From contig NZ_VCBA01000003.1 of the NCBI RefSeq assembly GCF_007995245.1, positions 26,803 through 90,802 on the forward strand: 64,000 nucleotides of DNA, written 5' to 3'. Each line of letters begins with the position of its first letter. Positions within the stretch are counted from its first letter, which is position 1. The DNA comes from Tateyamaria sp. syn59 (GTDB lineage: Bacteria; Pseudomonadota; Alphaproteobacteria; Rhodobacterales; Rhodobacteraceae). Position numbers and translations under genes: made by a program. This document shows positions 16,859 through 26,915 of the stretch, one piece after another. The notes under the pieces were generated by a model. It was not told the origin of the DNA. It made no database searches and saw nothing but the letters and a program-made list of their open reading frames with translations.

Positions 16859-17923
16859 ATGGATATCATTACCGAGATCGTTACGACCATTCTGGCGCAA
16901 CTGCAGAAACCGACGCTTGCCTTTCTGATTGGCGGCATGGTGCTGGCAGCACTTGGCAGCAAATTCGAGATCCCCGACGCGATCTACAAGTTCATCGTTG
17001 CGCTGTTGTTGCTCAAGGTCGGCATCGGCGCCGGGATTTCGGTGCGCGAAGCGAACTTTGTGGAATTGGCCGTGCCAGCCCTGCTGGCGGCAGCGCTGGG
17101 CATCGCCATCGTCGTGCTGGGCCGCTTAACGCTGTCCAAGTGGCGGGGTGTGTCGCAGCTGGATGCCACGGCCACGGTCGGCTTGTTTGGCGCGGTGTCT
17201 GCCTCCACCCTCGCGGCGGGCATGGCGGTTCTGGACGATGAAGGTATCGCTTATGAAGGGTTCATCGGCGCGCTCTATCCGTTCATGGACGTGGCGGCAT
17301 TGGTCACGGCCATTGTGCTGGCGCGGCTGGCGGCTGCGCGGAAGGCGGCGACAGCCAATGTGCAGGGCGGGACTATCACCATGGGTGGCGGCGGCGGCGG
17401 CGCTGGCGGTTCGGCGGTTGAGAAGGGTCTGATCAAGGGCATTCTTGTCGATACCGCACGCTCGCCTGCCATCTCGGCGCTGCTGTTGGGTATCGCGCTT
17501 GGACTCTTTGCACGGCCTGAATCGGTCTATGAGAGCTTTTACGAGCCGCTGTTCCGGGGGCTGCTGTCCGTGCTGATGTTGATCATGGGCATCGAGGCCT
17601 GGTCGCGGTTGTCCGAGCTGAAGGGTGTGGCGCATGCCTACCTCTTCTACGGTCTGACAGCGCCGCTGGTGCATGGCGCGCTGGGCTTTGGTGCCGGTCT
17701 GATCGCGCACCATCTGACGGGGTTCTCGGCGGGCGGCGTGGTGCTGTTGTCGATCATGGCGGCGTCGAGTTCCGACATCTCGGGCCCGCCCACCATGCGC
17801 GCTGCACTGCCCGAGGCGAACCCGTCGGCCTATGTGGGGACGTCTACAGGGCTGGGCACGCCGGTTGCCATCCTGAGCATCCCGCTGTTCATGGCGTTGG
17901 CGGATTACTTCATCGGGTTTTGA
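16859..17923 (+). CDS. sbtA: SbtA-like sodium-dependent bicarbonate transporter
   Basis: A 354-residue inner-membrane protein with about ten helices in two inverted halves, of the DUF897/SbtA family that in cyanobacteria imports bicarbonate with Na+. The halves are joined by a Gly-rich cytosolic loop (TMGGGGGGAGGSAVEKG, near 180-195). The second half carries GALGFGAGLIAHHLTG and MAASSSDISGPPTMRAALP, the conserved family stretch. AAGGAGAG precedes the ATG. No SbtB/PII-like partner or carboxysome gene is adjacent. A LysR gene faces it. In a heterotroph it may feed carboxylases or aid pH/Na+ balance; the substrate is inferred from family. Confidence 0.85.
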   Translation: MDIITEIVTTILAQLQKPTLAFLIGGMVLAALGSKFEIPDAIYKFIVALLLLKVGIGAGISVREANFVELAVPALLAAALGIAIVVLGRLTLSKWRGVSQLDATATVGLFGAVSASTLAAGMAVLDDEGIAYEGFIGALYPFMDVAALVTAIVLARLAAARKAATANVQGGTITMGGGGGGAGGSAVEKGLIKGILVDTARSPAISALLLGIALGLFARPESVYESFYEPLFRGLLSVLMLIMGIEAWSRLSELKGVAHAYLFYGLTAPLVHGALGFGAGLIAHHLTGFSAGGVVLLSIMAASSSDISGPPTMRAALPEANPSAYVGTSTGLGTPVAILSIPLFMALADYFIGF

Positions 17924-17955
17924 TTGGGCCATAGCTCTGTAAAGTGCACGGTTAT

Positions 17956-17979
17956 GGGCGGGCTTCGGCCCGCCCTTTT
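17956..17979 (+). terminator. Rho-independent terminator of sbtA
   Basis: GGGCGGGC (17956-17963), TTCG tetraloop, GCCCGCCC (17968-17975), then TTTT. It ends the transporter transcript 33 nt past the stop. Confidence 0.85.
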
Positions 17980-18215
17980 ACGTGATCCTGTGGTGTGCTG
18001 AAGCCCTTGCGAATTAAGAGGCTCATGAGGCTTTGCTCACTTGCACGGAATCAAGCCGAAGGCGCCGTGCATCGTCAGACCGCCCCTCGGGCTGGCGATT
18101 TGGTTGGTCTGGGCGCGTCGCTCGGATCGAAGATGTACTTGGCTGCCATAAAGCGAGTCGAATGGATGTTGGGTCGCCATCCCGCGGTCTGGCGCAGCAC
18201 GGCTATTGCCACAAA
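17980..18215. other. Intergenic stretch, no gene seen
   Basis: Between the sbtA terminator and the rpmJ terminator. Open frames here are short or run antisense through rpmJ and lack ribosome sites. No repeat or RNA signature was recognised. Confidence 0.6.
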
Positions 18216-18247
18216 CAAAAAAGCCGCCCCGGATGGAGCGGCTTTTC
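18216..18247 (-). terminator. Rho-independent terminator of rpmJ
   Basis: On the minus strand AAAAGCCGCTCC, loop ATCC, GGGGCGGCTTTTTT: a strong GC stem followed by six T, 20 nt past the rpmJ stop. Confidence 0.9.
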
Positions 18248-18267
18248 TAAAATGTATCGCTGTGGCC

Positions 18268-18393
18268 TTAGCCCTGGCGGGCTTTGAACCGGCGCTGTGT
18301 CTTGTTGATGACGTACACACGGCCCTTGCGGCGCACGACGCGGCAATCACGGTGCCGATTCTTGAGCGAACGGAGCGAGTTGCGAACCTTCAT
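18268..18393 (-). CDS. rpmJ: 50S ribosomal protein L36
   Basis: A 41-residue, highly basic ribosomal protein that binds 23S rRNA in the large subunit. It starts [16 protein letters not shown], continues [12 protein letters not shown] and ends [11 protein letters not shown]. Only one Cys is present, so the zinc-binding CxxC...CxxxxH set of the classical form is missing. This is the zinc-independent (type-B-like) version usual in alphaproteobacteria. AGGAAGA precedes the ATG at 18393, and a strong terminator follows the stop, so it is monocistronic. Confidence 0.95.
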   Translation of the reverse strand: MKVRNSLRSLKNRHRDCRVVRRKGRVYVINKTQRRFKARQG

Positions 18394-18499
18394 GGCGCTT
18401 CTTCCTCATGTTTCATGGCGCGAAGCAGCGCCGGGTTGCAGTTTAGCGCATCTGCGCTGGTGTTTGGCCCATGCGGGTTGCCCCGGATGGTGGAATGAG

Positions 18500-18574
18500 T
18501 GGTGGGCGATACAAGGATCGAACTTGTGACCCCTTCGATGTCAACGAAGTGCTCTACCGCTGAGCTAATCGCCC
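18500..18574 (-). tRNA. tRNA-Val (anticodon GAC)
   Basis: The 75-nt cloverleaf starts GGGCGATTAGCTCAG and has anticodon stem CTTCG/CGAAG around TTGACAT (anticodon GAC, reading GUC/GUU). The T-arm contains GTTCGATCC, and the acceptor end closes the stem with ATCGCCC, A discriminator and an encoded CCA. Confidence 0.95.
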
Positions 18575-18723
18575 ACTCTGACCGCCTCGAATGCCTTGTC
18601 CACAGGTCCGTGGACGCGGGAATCCACGCCGGGTGAGGGGGCGTATAAAAGGAGTCGAACAGAGGATCAAGGGCTTTTGGCTTTCCCTTTTCTCGGGCTA
18701 TGTTGGACGCCAGAGGAGGGGCC

Positions 18724-19584
18724 ATGCCCAAGGTCGCATACGAAGTTTTGCATCCCGAGCGCCGCACGTCGTGCGTCGTGTTTGCGTCGCCCCATTCGGG
18801 TCGCGATTACCCGTGGAGTTTTCTGCGGCGGACCGTGCTGGATGAGCAGACGGTCCGGTCGTCCGAGGATGCCTTTGTCGACAAGCTGTTCAATATGGCG
18901 CCGCAATACGGCGCCCCCCTGCTGACAGCCGGTGCGCCGCGCGCTTTTGTTGATCTGAACCGCAGCGCGGACGAGCTGGACCCGGCGTTGATCGAAGGCG
19001 TCCGGCGTCAGGGGCACAATCCGCGCATCGCAAGTGGGTTGGGTGTGATCCCGCGCGTGGTGGCAAATGGCCGGGTGATCTACCGCGGCAAGCTGCCCAT
19101 GCGCGAGGCGGAGCGGCGTATTGATCTGTACTGGAGGCCCTACCACGCTGTCCTGCAAAAGCTGCTGGACGGGGCGCACCAGCACCATGGGCTCACCGTT
19201 CTGATCGACTGCCATTCGATGCCGCATGAGGCCATGGACGGGATCGCGCAAGGCGCGCGCAAGCGCCCCGACGTGGTGCTGGGCGACCGCTTTGGTGCGG
19301 CAGCCGGGGGCGAGATCGTAGATATGGTTGAGGCGGCTTTTGCCGCGGCGGGCTTTACCGTGGCGCGCAATGCGCCCTTTGCCGGGGCCTACGTGACGCA
19401 GGCCTATGGCCGTCCGTCGCGCAACCAGCATGCTGTGCAGGTCGAGATTGACCGCTCCCTTTATATGAATGAGCGCACGATTACGCCGCACTCCGATTTC
19501 GATTCCGTGCGGGACCGGTTGCGTGGAGTTGTCGCCGAGCTGTCGACTATTGGCCAGAGCCGGATGCCGCTGGCGGCTGAGTGA
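18724..19584 (+). CDS. N-formylglutamate amidohydrolase family protein
   Basis: Zinc-dependent hydrolase of the HutG/FGase family that releases formate (or a related acyl group) from N-formyl-glutamate, the last step of one histidine pathway. The metal-site motifs are ASPHSGRDYP near residue 22, LIDCHSMP near 163 and QVEIDRSLYM near 238. The start at 18724 is backed by GAGGAGGGG; the frame extends upstream without a better site. No other hut genes are next to it, so the true substrate could be another N-acyl amino acid. It is monocistronic, convergent with dinB. Confidence 0.85.
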   Translation: MPKVAYEVLHPERRTSCVVFASPHSGRDYPWSFLRRTVLDEQTVRSSEDAFVDKLFNMAPQYGAPLLTAGAPRAFVDLNRSADELDPALIEGVRRQGHNPRIASGLGVIPRVVANGRVIYRGKLPMREAERRIDLYWRPYHAVLQKLLDGAHQHHGLTVLIDCHSMPHEAMDGIAQGARKRPDVVLGDRFGAAAGGEIVDMVEAAFAAAGFTVARNAPFAGAYVTQAYGRPSRNQHAVQVEIDRSLYMNERTITPHSDFDSVRDRLRGVVAELSTIGQSRMPLAAE

Positions 19585-19587
19585 TCC

Positions 19588-20841
19588 TCAGCGCAGCGCG
19601 CGCCCTTTGACAATCGCATCGTGGCCGAAGCGGTCGCGGATTGCGTCGGCGGCGCGCTCCGCTTCACCGCGTTTGCGCGCGCCTGGATCGAGCAGGTCGC
19701 CCGAGGCCTGCACACTGTCTGCATCTACGAGGTCTGAGATACCGCAGCCGAGGAGGCGGTAGGGGCCTTCATCCCCAACCTGATCGAACAGCCCGCGCGC
19801 GGTGCGGTAGATCGTGTCGGCCAGTTGCGCGGGGTCGCGCAGGGAGACGCGGCGGGTGAGCGATGAGTGGTCGTGGCGTTTGAGTTTCAGCGTCACAACG
19901 CGCCCTGCGATGCCCCTGGCCTTGGCCCGGCTCGCCACCTTGTCCGCCATCCGCCAGAGATGGCCGTCGAGGATATCGGGGTCGTTCGTGTCCTCGCCAA
20001 AGGTAGTTTCGTTGCTGATGGATTTCATCGGCGCGTTGCGGGTCACGCGCCGGGCGTCCTGCCCGCGCGCGAGGTTCCAGAGCCGGTCGCCCATGGAGCC
20101 GAAGCGTGCGACGAGGTCGGTTTGGTCCCACCGCAGGAGGTCGGCGAAGGTGCGGATGCCGGCCTTGTCCAGTGATTGTTGAGCGGCAGGGCCAATGCCC
20201 CAGATCAGGCGTACTGGCTTGTCGCGCAGGAAGTCGGTGGTTTCTGCGGCACCAATGATCGAGAAGCCGTGGGGTTTTTCGAGGTCTGAGGCGACCTTGG
20301 CCAGAAATTTGTTGTGTGAGAGGCCAATGGAACCGGTCAGGCCCAATTCGTCCCGCATCCGCTTGACGAGGCGCGCGAGCATCACGGCTGGAGGTGCGCC
20401 ATGCAGGCGGGTGGTGCCGGTGAGGTCCAGGAACGCTTCGTCCAGCGACAGGGGTTCGATGGCGGGGGTCAACTCTTCCATCATGGCGCGGATCGCGCGG
20501 GAGGCTTCGACATAGGCGTCCATGCGCGGTTTAATGACGACAGCGTCGGGGCAAAGCTTGAGCGCCTGGAACATAGGCATGGCAGAGCGCACGCCGCGGA
20601 TGCGTGCCACGTAGCAGGCGGTGGATACCACGCCGCGCCGCCCGCCGCCGATAATGACGGGTTTGCCTTCGAGGCCGGGATCATCGCGTTTCTCGACCGA
20701 GGCATAAAACGCATCGCAGTCCATATGCGCGATGGACAGATCGAAGAGTTCTGGGTGACTGACGATGCGCGGTGCACCACAGGACGGGCAGCGGGAACCC
20801 GCTTCGAAAGTGGTCAGGCAATCACGGCATAGGCTGGGCAT
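19588..20841 (-). CDS. dinB: DNA polymerase IV (Y-family) with N-terminal zinc ribbon
   Basis: Error-prone translesion polymerase. Palm motifs HMDCDAFYASVE (first acidic residues, ~39-50) and SLDEAFLDLTG (second catalytic pair) are intact. Helix-hairpin-helix IWGIGPAAQQSLDKAGI lies near 225, and a little-finger domain follows. The first 21 residues carry C5, C8, C18 and C21 as CxxC...CxxC, a zinc ribbon found in the alphaproteobacterial DinB subgroup and absent from E. coli DinB. The C-terminus lacks a clear beta-clamp motif (QLxLF), ending VKGRALR. It is convergent with the amidohydrolase gene, with stops 4 bp apart. A LexA box was not recognised upstream. Confidence 0.9.
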   Translation of the reverse strand: MPSLCRDCLTTFEAGSRCPSCGAPRIVSHPELFDLSIAHMDCDAFYASVEKRDDPGLEGKPVIIGGGRRGVVSTACYVARIRGVRSAMPMFQALKLCPDAVVIKPRMDAYVEASRAIRAMMEELTPAIEPLSLDEAFLDLTGTTRLHGAPPAVMLARLVKRMRDELGLTGSIGLSHNKFLAKVASDLEKPHGFSIIGAAETTDFLRDKPVRLIWGIGPAAQQSLDKAGIRTFADLLRWDQTDLVARFGSMGDRLWNLARGQDARRVTRNAPMKSISNETTFGEDTNDPDILDGHLWRMADKVASRAKARGIAGRVVTLKLKRHDHSSLTRRVSLRDPAQLADTIYRTARGLFDQVGDEGPYRLLGCGISDLVDADSVQASGDLLDPGARKRGEAERAADAIRDRFGHDAIVKGRALR

Positions 20842-20895
20842 GGGGCGGCTTTGTAGCTAGTGGTTTTCGTGTATCAAATCAGCGAGGGATTGAAC

Positions 20896-21330
20896 ATGGC
20901 CAGACGGATCACCGGAGCAAAACTGGCCCTGTTTGTTGGCGATCGACTGGCCACAATGCTGCGGGACGACGATCCGAATATCAAATGGCCAAACTACTGG
21001 GACCTACCCGGTGGTGGCTGGGAAGAAGGGGAAACTCCGTTGCAGTGTGCGCTGCGCGAAACGCGTGAAGAGCTGAACCTTTCGGTTGCCCCGGAGTTGG
21101 TGCGCTGGGGCCGGGATTATGGCGCGACCAGCGGCAACATCACGTGGTTTTTCGCTGCGCACATGCCGGAAGAGACGGCACGCGACATTACCCTTGGGGA
21201 TGAGGGACAGGCATGGGATCTGATGGATGTGCAGACCTTTCTGGACCATGACATGGTCGTACCGCTGTTCAAGCCGCGCCTGCGCGATTACCTCGCCGGG
21301 GTCATGTCTGCGAATTTTGAAAGGCCCTGA
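20896..21330 (+). CDS. NUDIX hydrolase
   Basis: A 144-residue cytosolic pyrophosphohydrolase. The NUDIX box reads GGWEEGE-x7-RETREELNL, with the Gly of the consensus GU end replaced by Asn; the catalytic REx2EE core is intact. It begins LALFVGDRLATMLRDD and ends with a Phe/Lys-rich tail. The ATG at 20896 has AGGGA upstream; an open frame from 20860 has no ribosome site. Nucleotide-sugar, oxidised-nucleotide or coenzyme pyrophosphates are possible substrates. Divergent from dinB by ~55 bp, which could link it to damage repair. Confidence 0.8.
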   Translation: MARRITGAKLALFVGDRLATMLRDDDPNIKWPNYWDLPGGGWEEGETPLQCALRETREELNLSVAPELVRWGRDYGATSGNITWFFAAHMPEETARDITLGDEGQAWDLMDVQTFLDHDMVVPLFKPRLRDYLAGVMSANFERP

Positions 21331-21337
21331 CATAAAG

Positions 21338-21358
21338 CCCCCCGCGCGAAGCGGGGGG
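21338..21358. terminator. Convergent-region hairpin
   Basis: CCCCCCGC (21338-21345) and GCGGGGGG (21351-21358) pair around GCGAA, 8 nt after the NUDIX stop. There is no U-tract on the plus strand; a short T-run (CTTTATG) follows on the minus strand. It probably ends the NUDIX transcript inefficiently. Confidence 0.45.
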
Positions 21359-21389
21359 AGGTGACGAACCACAGGAAGAGCCGGTCCGT

Positions 21390-21410
21390 CGGGGAGTATC
21401 ACCTAACGTA
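21390..21410 (+). promoter_or_regulatory. Candidate regulator-binding motif cluster, no obvious downstream gene
   Basis: CGGGGAGTA (21390-21398), TATCACCTA (21397-21405) and TAACGTA (21404-21410) are packed in 21 bp. The same elements occur upstream of the sugar-binding-protein gene at 46449-46507, and TAACGTA recurs in the urtA palindrome. The cluster sits between convergent NUDIX and pyrF genes, so any transcript it drives would be non-coding or antisense to pyrF. The rest of 21411-21549 shows nothing recognisable. Confidence 0.3.
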
Positions 21411-21549
21411 AAGTACCACCTTTAAGGGAATTTACCGAGTATGGATTTCCTGACCATCCAATATACGGTGGTCCGTTGCCGAAATGGCACAAACTATTGA
21501 TCCGGAACAGCGTCAATTGCTGTGGATAGGTCGGAAAAGCCCGGCGTTG

Positions 21550-22266
21550 TCAGTGGTTTGGAGACTGTGCCTGCGGACTAAGCATTTCTGCCAAAATCGC
21601 CTCTGCAGCGGCTTTCGGGCTGGGCGATGTCCATATGGGGCGCCCGACAACGATGTGATCCACACCGTTTGCCACGGCGTTTGCGGGCGTTGCGACTCGC
21701 TTTTGGTCGCCCAGATCGGCGCCCGCAGGCCGCACGCCGGGCGTTACAATCAGCCGGTTCTGCGCTTCGGGCAGCGCGCGGATCGCGGCCGCCTCGTGCG
21801 GAGAGGCGATGACACCGTCCGCACCCGCGTCGAAGGCGCGCGCGGCCCGTTCGCTGACCAGATCGCCGACGTCGCCGGGCTTGATCAGGCTGTTGTCCAG
21901 GTCTTGTCGGTCAAGTGAGGTCAGGATCGTGACGGCAAGAATTTTCAGATCGCTGCCCGCAGCCCCTTCCTTGGCGGCGCGGACGACGTGCGGATCGCCA
22001 TGGACGGTCAGAAAGTCGAGGTCGAATTGCGCAAGGCCGCGCACCGCCGCCTCGACCGTGGCGCCGATGTCAAAGAGTTTCATATCGAGGAAGATGCGTT
22101 TGCCGCGGTCCTGTTTTAACTCATTGGCGAGGGCCAGGCCGCCACCGGTCAGCATGCCAAGCCCGATCTTGTAGAAGCTGACGCTGTCGCCCAACCGGTC
22201 GGCAAGGTTCAGACCTGCCACCGCATTTGGCACGTCCAGTGCCACGATCAACCGATCATCTGTCAT
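21550..22266 (-). CDS. pyrF: Orotidine 5'-phosphate decarboxylase
   Basis: Converts OMP to UMP, the last step of de novo pyrimidine synthesis. The catalytic array D61-x-K63-x-x-D66 (LDMKLFDIG) is complete, with D11 and K33 upstream in ALDVPNA and FYKIGLG. The phosphate-binding GRPIW and VTPGVRP loops are present near the C-terminus. At 238 residues it has the usual length. The ATG at 22266 is chosen over one 15 nt earlier to match the family start MTDDRLIVALD. A strong terminator upstream (22320-22351) shows it has its own promoter. Confidence 0.95.
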   Translation of the reverse strand: MTDDRLIVALDVPNAVAGLNLADRLGDSVSFYKIGLGMLTGGGLALANELKQDRGKRIFLDMKLFDIGATVEAAVRGLAQFDLDFLTVHGDPHVVRAAKEGAAGSDLKILAVTILTSLDRQDLDNSLIKPGDVGDLVSERAARAFDAGADGVIASPHEAAAIRALPEAQNRLIVTPGVRPAGADLGDQKRVATPANAVANGVDHIVVGRPIWTSPSPKAAAEAILAEMLSPQAQSPNH

Positions 22267-22319
22267 ATGTCGTTCCCCCACGCTTGGCCGTGGCGCCGGT
22301 TTAGGGCACGCACGCTATG

Positions 22320-22351
22320 AAAAAAAGCCCGGATGCGATGTGCATCCGGGC
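22320..22351 (-). terminator. Rho-independent terminator of the small gene at 22463
   Basis: On the minus strand GCCCGGATGC, loop ACATC, GCATCCGGGC, then seven T. It separates the upstream small gene from pyrF. Confidence 0.9.
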
Positions 22352-22462
22352 AAGTGTCAGAGACGTAGCAGGCAGGCACCTGTCTCTGGATTGGTTCGTT
22401 GCGCTGCATGGCGCGGGGGACAGAAAATGCGCAATGCAGACCGCGCAACGAACCGAGGGAAC

Positions 22463-22774
22463 TCAGGCTGCGCGCGGGCGCAGCGTTGCGAATTTGTCGA
22501 TGGTCATACGCCGCAATCCCGCCAGCCGATTGGGGCGGCGTGGTGTCTTGGCGGCGGGCAAGTGCATGTTGCGGGACCGGCCAAAGGTGTGGCGTCGCAT
22601 CGCTTGCGTTGCGAGCCCTTCGGCGGCGTCCTCGAACGCCATGGTGATGGGTGCATTGATGGCACATGCGTAACTGCGCGCACCGCGATCGTCGTGAACG
22701 GTCACGAGGGCTTCGAAAGACTGCGTGGCGGCGTTGTAGATCACATCGCTCAGTTGCAACGGAACAGTCTGCAT
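22463..22774 (-). CDS. Conserved small protein of unknown function (103 aa)
   Basis: A soluble protein with a beta-rich N-terminal half (LQLSDVIYNAATQSFEALVTVHDDRGARSYACAI) and a very basic C-terminal third (RRHTFGRSRNMHLP...TPRRPNRLAGLRRM) that could bind nucleic acid. The ATG at 22774 has AGGTG upstream; a GTG 9 nt earlier is possible. It has its own strong terminator, which supports a real, independently transcribed gene. No family was recognised. Confidence 0.6.
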   Translation of the reverse strand: MQTVPLQLSDVIYNAATQSFEALVTVHDDRGARSYACAINAPITMAFEDAAEGLATQAMRRHTFGRSRNMHLPAAKTPRRPNRLAGLRRMTIDKFATLRPRAA

Positions 22775-23217
22775 TTTGGTCACCTACATGTTGTGGTTCT
22801 GCTCGTATAACTTGCAAGATGGGTGACTGGTTCCTGAATTTTAGGGGGAACATCTGTCACGCGGACTCACGGTCGCGTGCGTGGGGCGTTGCGGTTTGCC
22901 ACCGAATTTTTGGCAAGATTCTGAAATCGTTAACTTTTTGGCAACGGTCGCGTATGGAGAATGCCCTTGGGCGTAAGCCGTTGAATCAGCGACATTTTGC
23001 TGAAATTTGTGAGCGATCCGTATGGTTTTGAAGGAAAGCTGTGACTTTCGGGGCGTTTTGGGCGCTGGGACATGTGGTGCAAAATTTGGTGCAGAAATCG
23101 ACCTGTGACACTTGTGCAACGCATGCGCCTTCCCCATTTCTGGTTGGTAGGCCCGATGGCCCGTGTGCCTCTGGGAGGGCGCGGGCAAAACTGGGCGCTG
23201 AAAAGGAGAAATGACCC
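22775..23217. other. Intergenic region upstream of clpB
   Basis: 443 bp between the divergent small gene and clpB. Open frames here have no ribosome sites. It holds a heat-shock-type promoter (23111-23139) and a direct repeat TTTTTGGCAA at 22907-22916 and 22935-22944 (28 bp apart, nearly three helical turns) that might be a protein site. Confidence 0.6.
23111..23139 (+). promoter_or_regulatory. RpoH (sigma-32)-type promoter of clpB
   Basis: CTTGTGC (23111-23117), 14-bp spacer, CCCCATTT (23132-23139): very close to the sigma-32 consensus CTTGAAA-N11-16-CCCCATNT. It stands ~80 bp upstream of the clpB start, so the 5' UTR would be ~70 nt. Fits heat-shock control of a disaggregase. Confidence 0.7.
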
Positions 23218-25833
<2,616 letters not shown>

Positions 25834-25864
25834 ATGTGACGGGTCCCTGACGGGGCCTGTTGCC

Positions 25865-25891
25865 GGGGATGTTCGGCGAACGGACATCCCC
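25865..25891. other. Stem-loop after clpB
   Basis: GGGGATGT (25865-25872) pairs with ACATCCCC (25884-25891) around an 11-nt loop, in the gap between convergent clpB and the response-regulator gene. No U-tract, so termination is uncertain. Confidence 0.4.
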
Positions 25892-26018
25892 GTGCCCAGC
25901 AGCCGAAACGCGTGCAAACCAGTGTTCCGTTTTTCGGTTTGTTTTGGCGATGTCTTGATGACGTGGCGCATGGCTGATCACGCAGACATCGGGGCACCTG
26001 CTGTTTGACGGCGCCGCG

Positions 26019-26915
26019 TCACAGCGCGTTCAAAACCCTGTCGGCCATCACAGCGGCGGACGTTCGGTTGTCGATACCCATCTTCTGAAAAATCTGCTCG
26101 AGATGTTTGTTCACTGTCCGCGCGCTCAGACCAAGGATGGCGCTGATGTCGCGGTTGGTTTTTCCCAGGGTCAGCCAATACAGCACTTCGGCTTCGCGCG
26201 GGGTCAGCGTGAAGGCTTCGGCGAGCACGTGTTCTTTGCTGTGTGACACGCGGCGCATCGGTTTGATCAGGATCTCGGGTGACGCTGTCATGCCGATGTA
26301 CTGAAAGGTCAGTTCGCTTGTCTCGTAGGGTTGAACGGACGACACCGGCCTATTAGCGCACTCCGCCACCCACATCTTCCAATCAGGGCCCAGGGCCGTT
26401 GCATCGGTGGTGTTCAGGAAGTCGATCGCCTTTTGCGATCCCCACAGAACAGTGCCCTTCAGGTCGCATGCCAGAACGGTCCGCCCGGATGTATCGAGTG
26501 CGTCGCGGGCGCTTTGCAGAAGTCTTGAGTTGATGATGTGCGTGCTGAGCCGCGCAATGAGTTCTTCGACGACGACTGGTTTGGTGATGTAATCGACCCC
26601 ACCGGATGCAAGACCTTCGAGAAGGCGCTCCTTTTCGGTCAGCCCGGTCATGAAGATAATAGGTGTGGTCACGGGGTCGGACCCGAATTTGAGTTCGCGG
26701 CAGGTCTCGAACCCGTCCATGCCGGGCATGACGGCGTCCATCAGGATCACATCCGGTTCCACGCGGCGGGTCAGTTCAATCGCAGATTTCCCGTCGGTCG
26801 CCACAAGCACGGTGATCCCGCTGTCCTCAAGTGCGGCAGACACCATGCCCAGAGTATCGGGCGTGTCATCGACGACGAGCGCGATGCACTTTCGGCCAAA
26901 GTCAGTCAATACCAT
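26019..26915 (-). CDS. Response regulator with LuxR-type DNA-binding domain
   Basis: A 298-residue two-component output protein. The receiver domain (1-125) has the acidic pair D16/D17, phospho-acceptor D60 (ILMDAVMPGMDGF), T90 and K112. A middle region (~135-215) looks PAS-like. The C-terminus (~232-290) is a LuxR/FixJ helix-turn-helix (TPREAEVLYWLTLGKTNRDISAILGLSARTVNKHL). Its start overlaps the end of the hybrid kinase gene by 14 nt, so the two are translationally coupled. It probably binds the divergent urtA promoter, where a perfect inverted repeat is found, and switches on amide uptake and hydrolysis. Confidence 0.9.
   Translation of the reverse strand: MVLTDFGRKCIALVVDDTPDTLGMVSAALEDSGITVLVATDGKSAIELTRRVEPDVILMDAVMPGMDGFETCRELKFGSDPVTTPIIFMTGLTEKERLLEGLASGGVDYITKPVVVEELIARLSTHIINSRLLQSARDALDTSGRTVLACDLKGTVLWGSQKAIDFLNTTDATALGPDWKMWVAECANRPVSSVQPYETSELTFQYIGMTASPEILIKPMRRVSHSKEHVLAEAFTLTPREAEVLYWLTLGKTNRDISAILGLSARTVNKHLEQIFQKMGIDNRTSAAVMADRVLNAL

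Noticed and set aside
17995..18498. 167-codon plus-strand frame over rpmJ
   Set aside because: Runs antisense through the rpmJ gene and its terminator; no supporting features.
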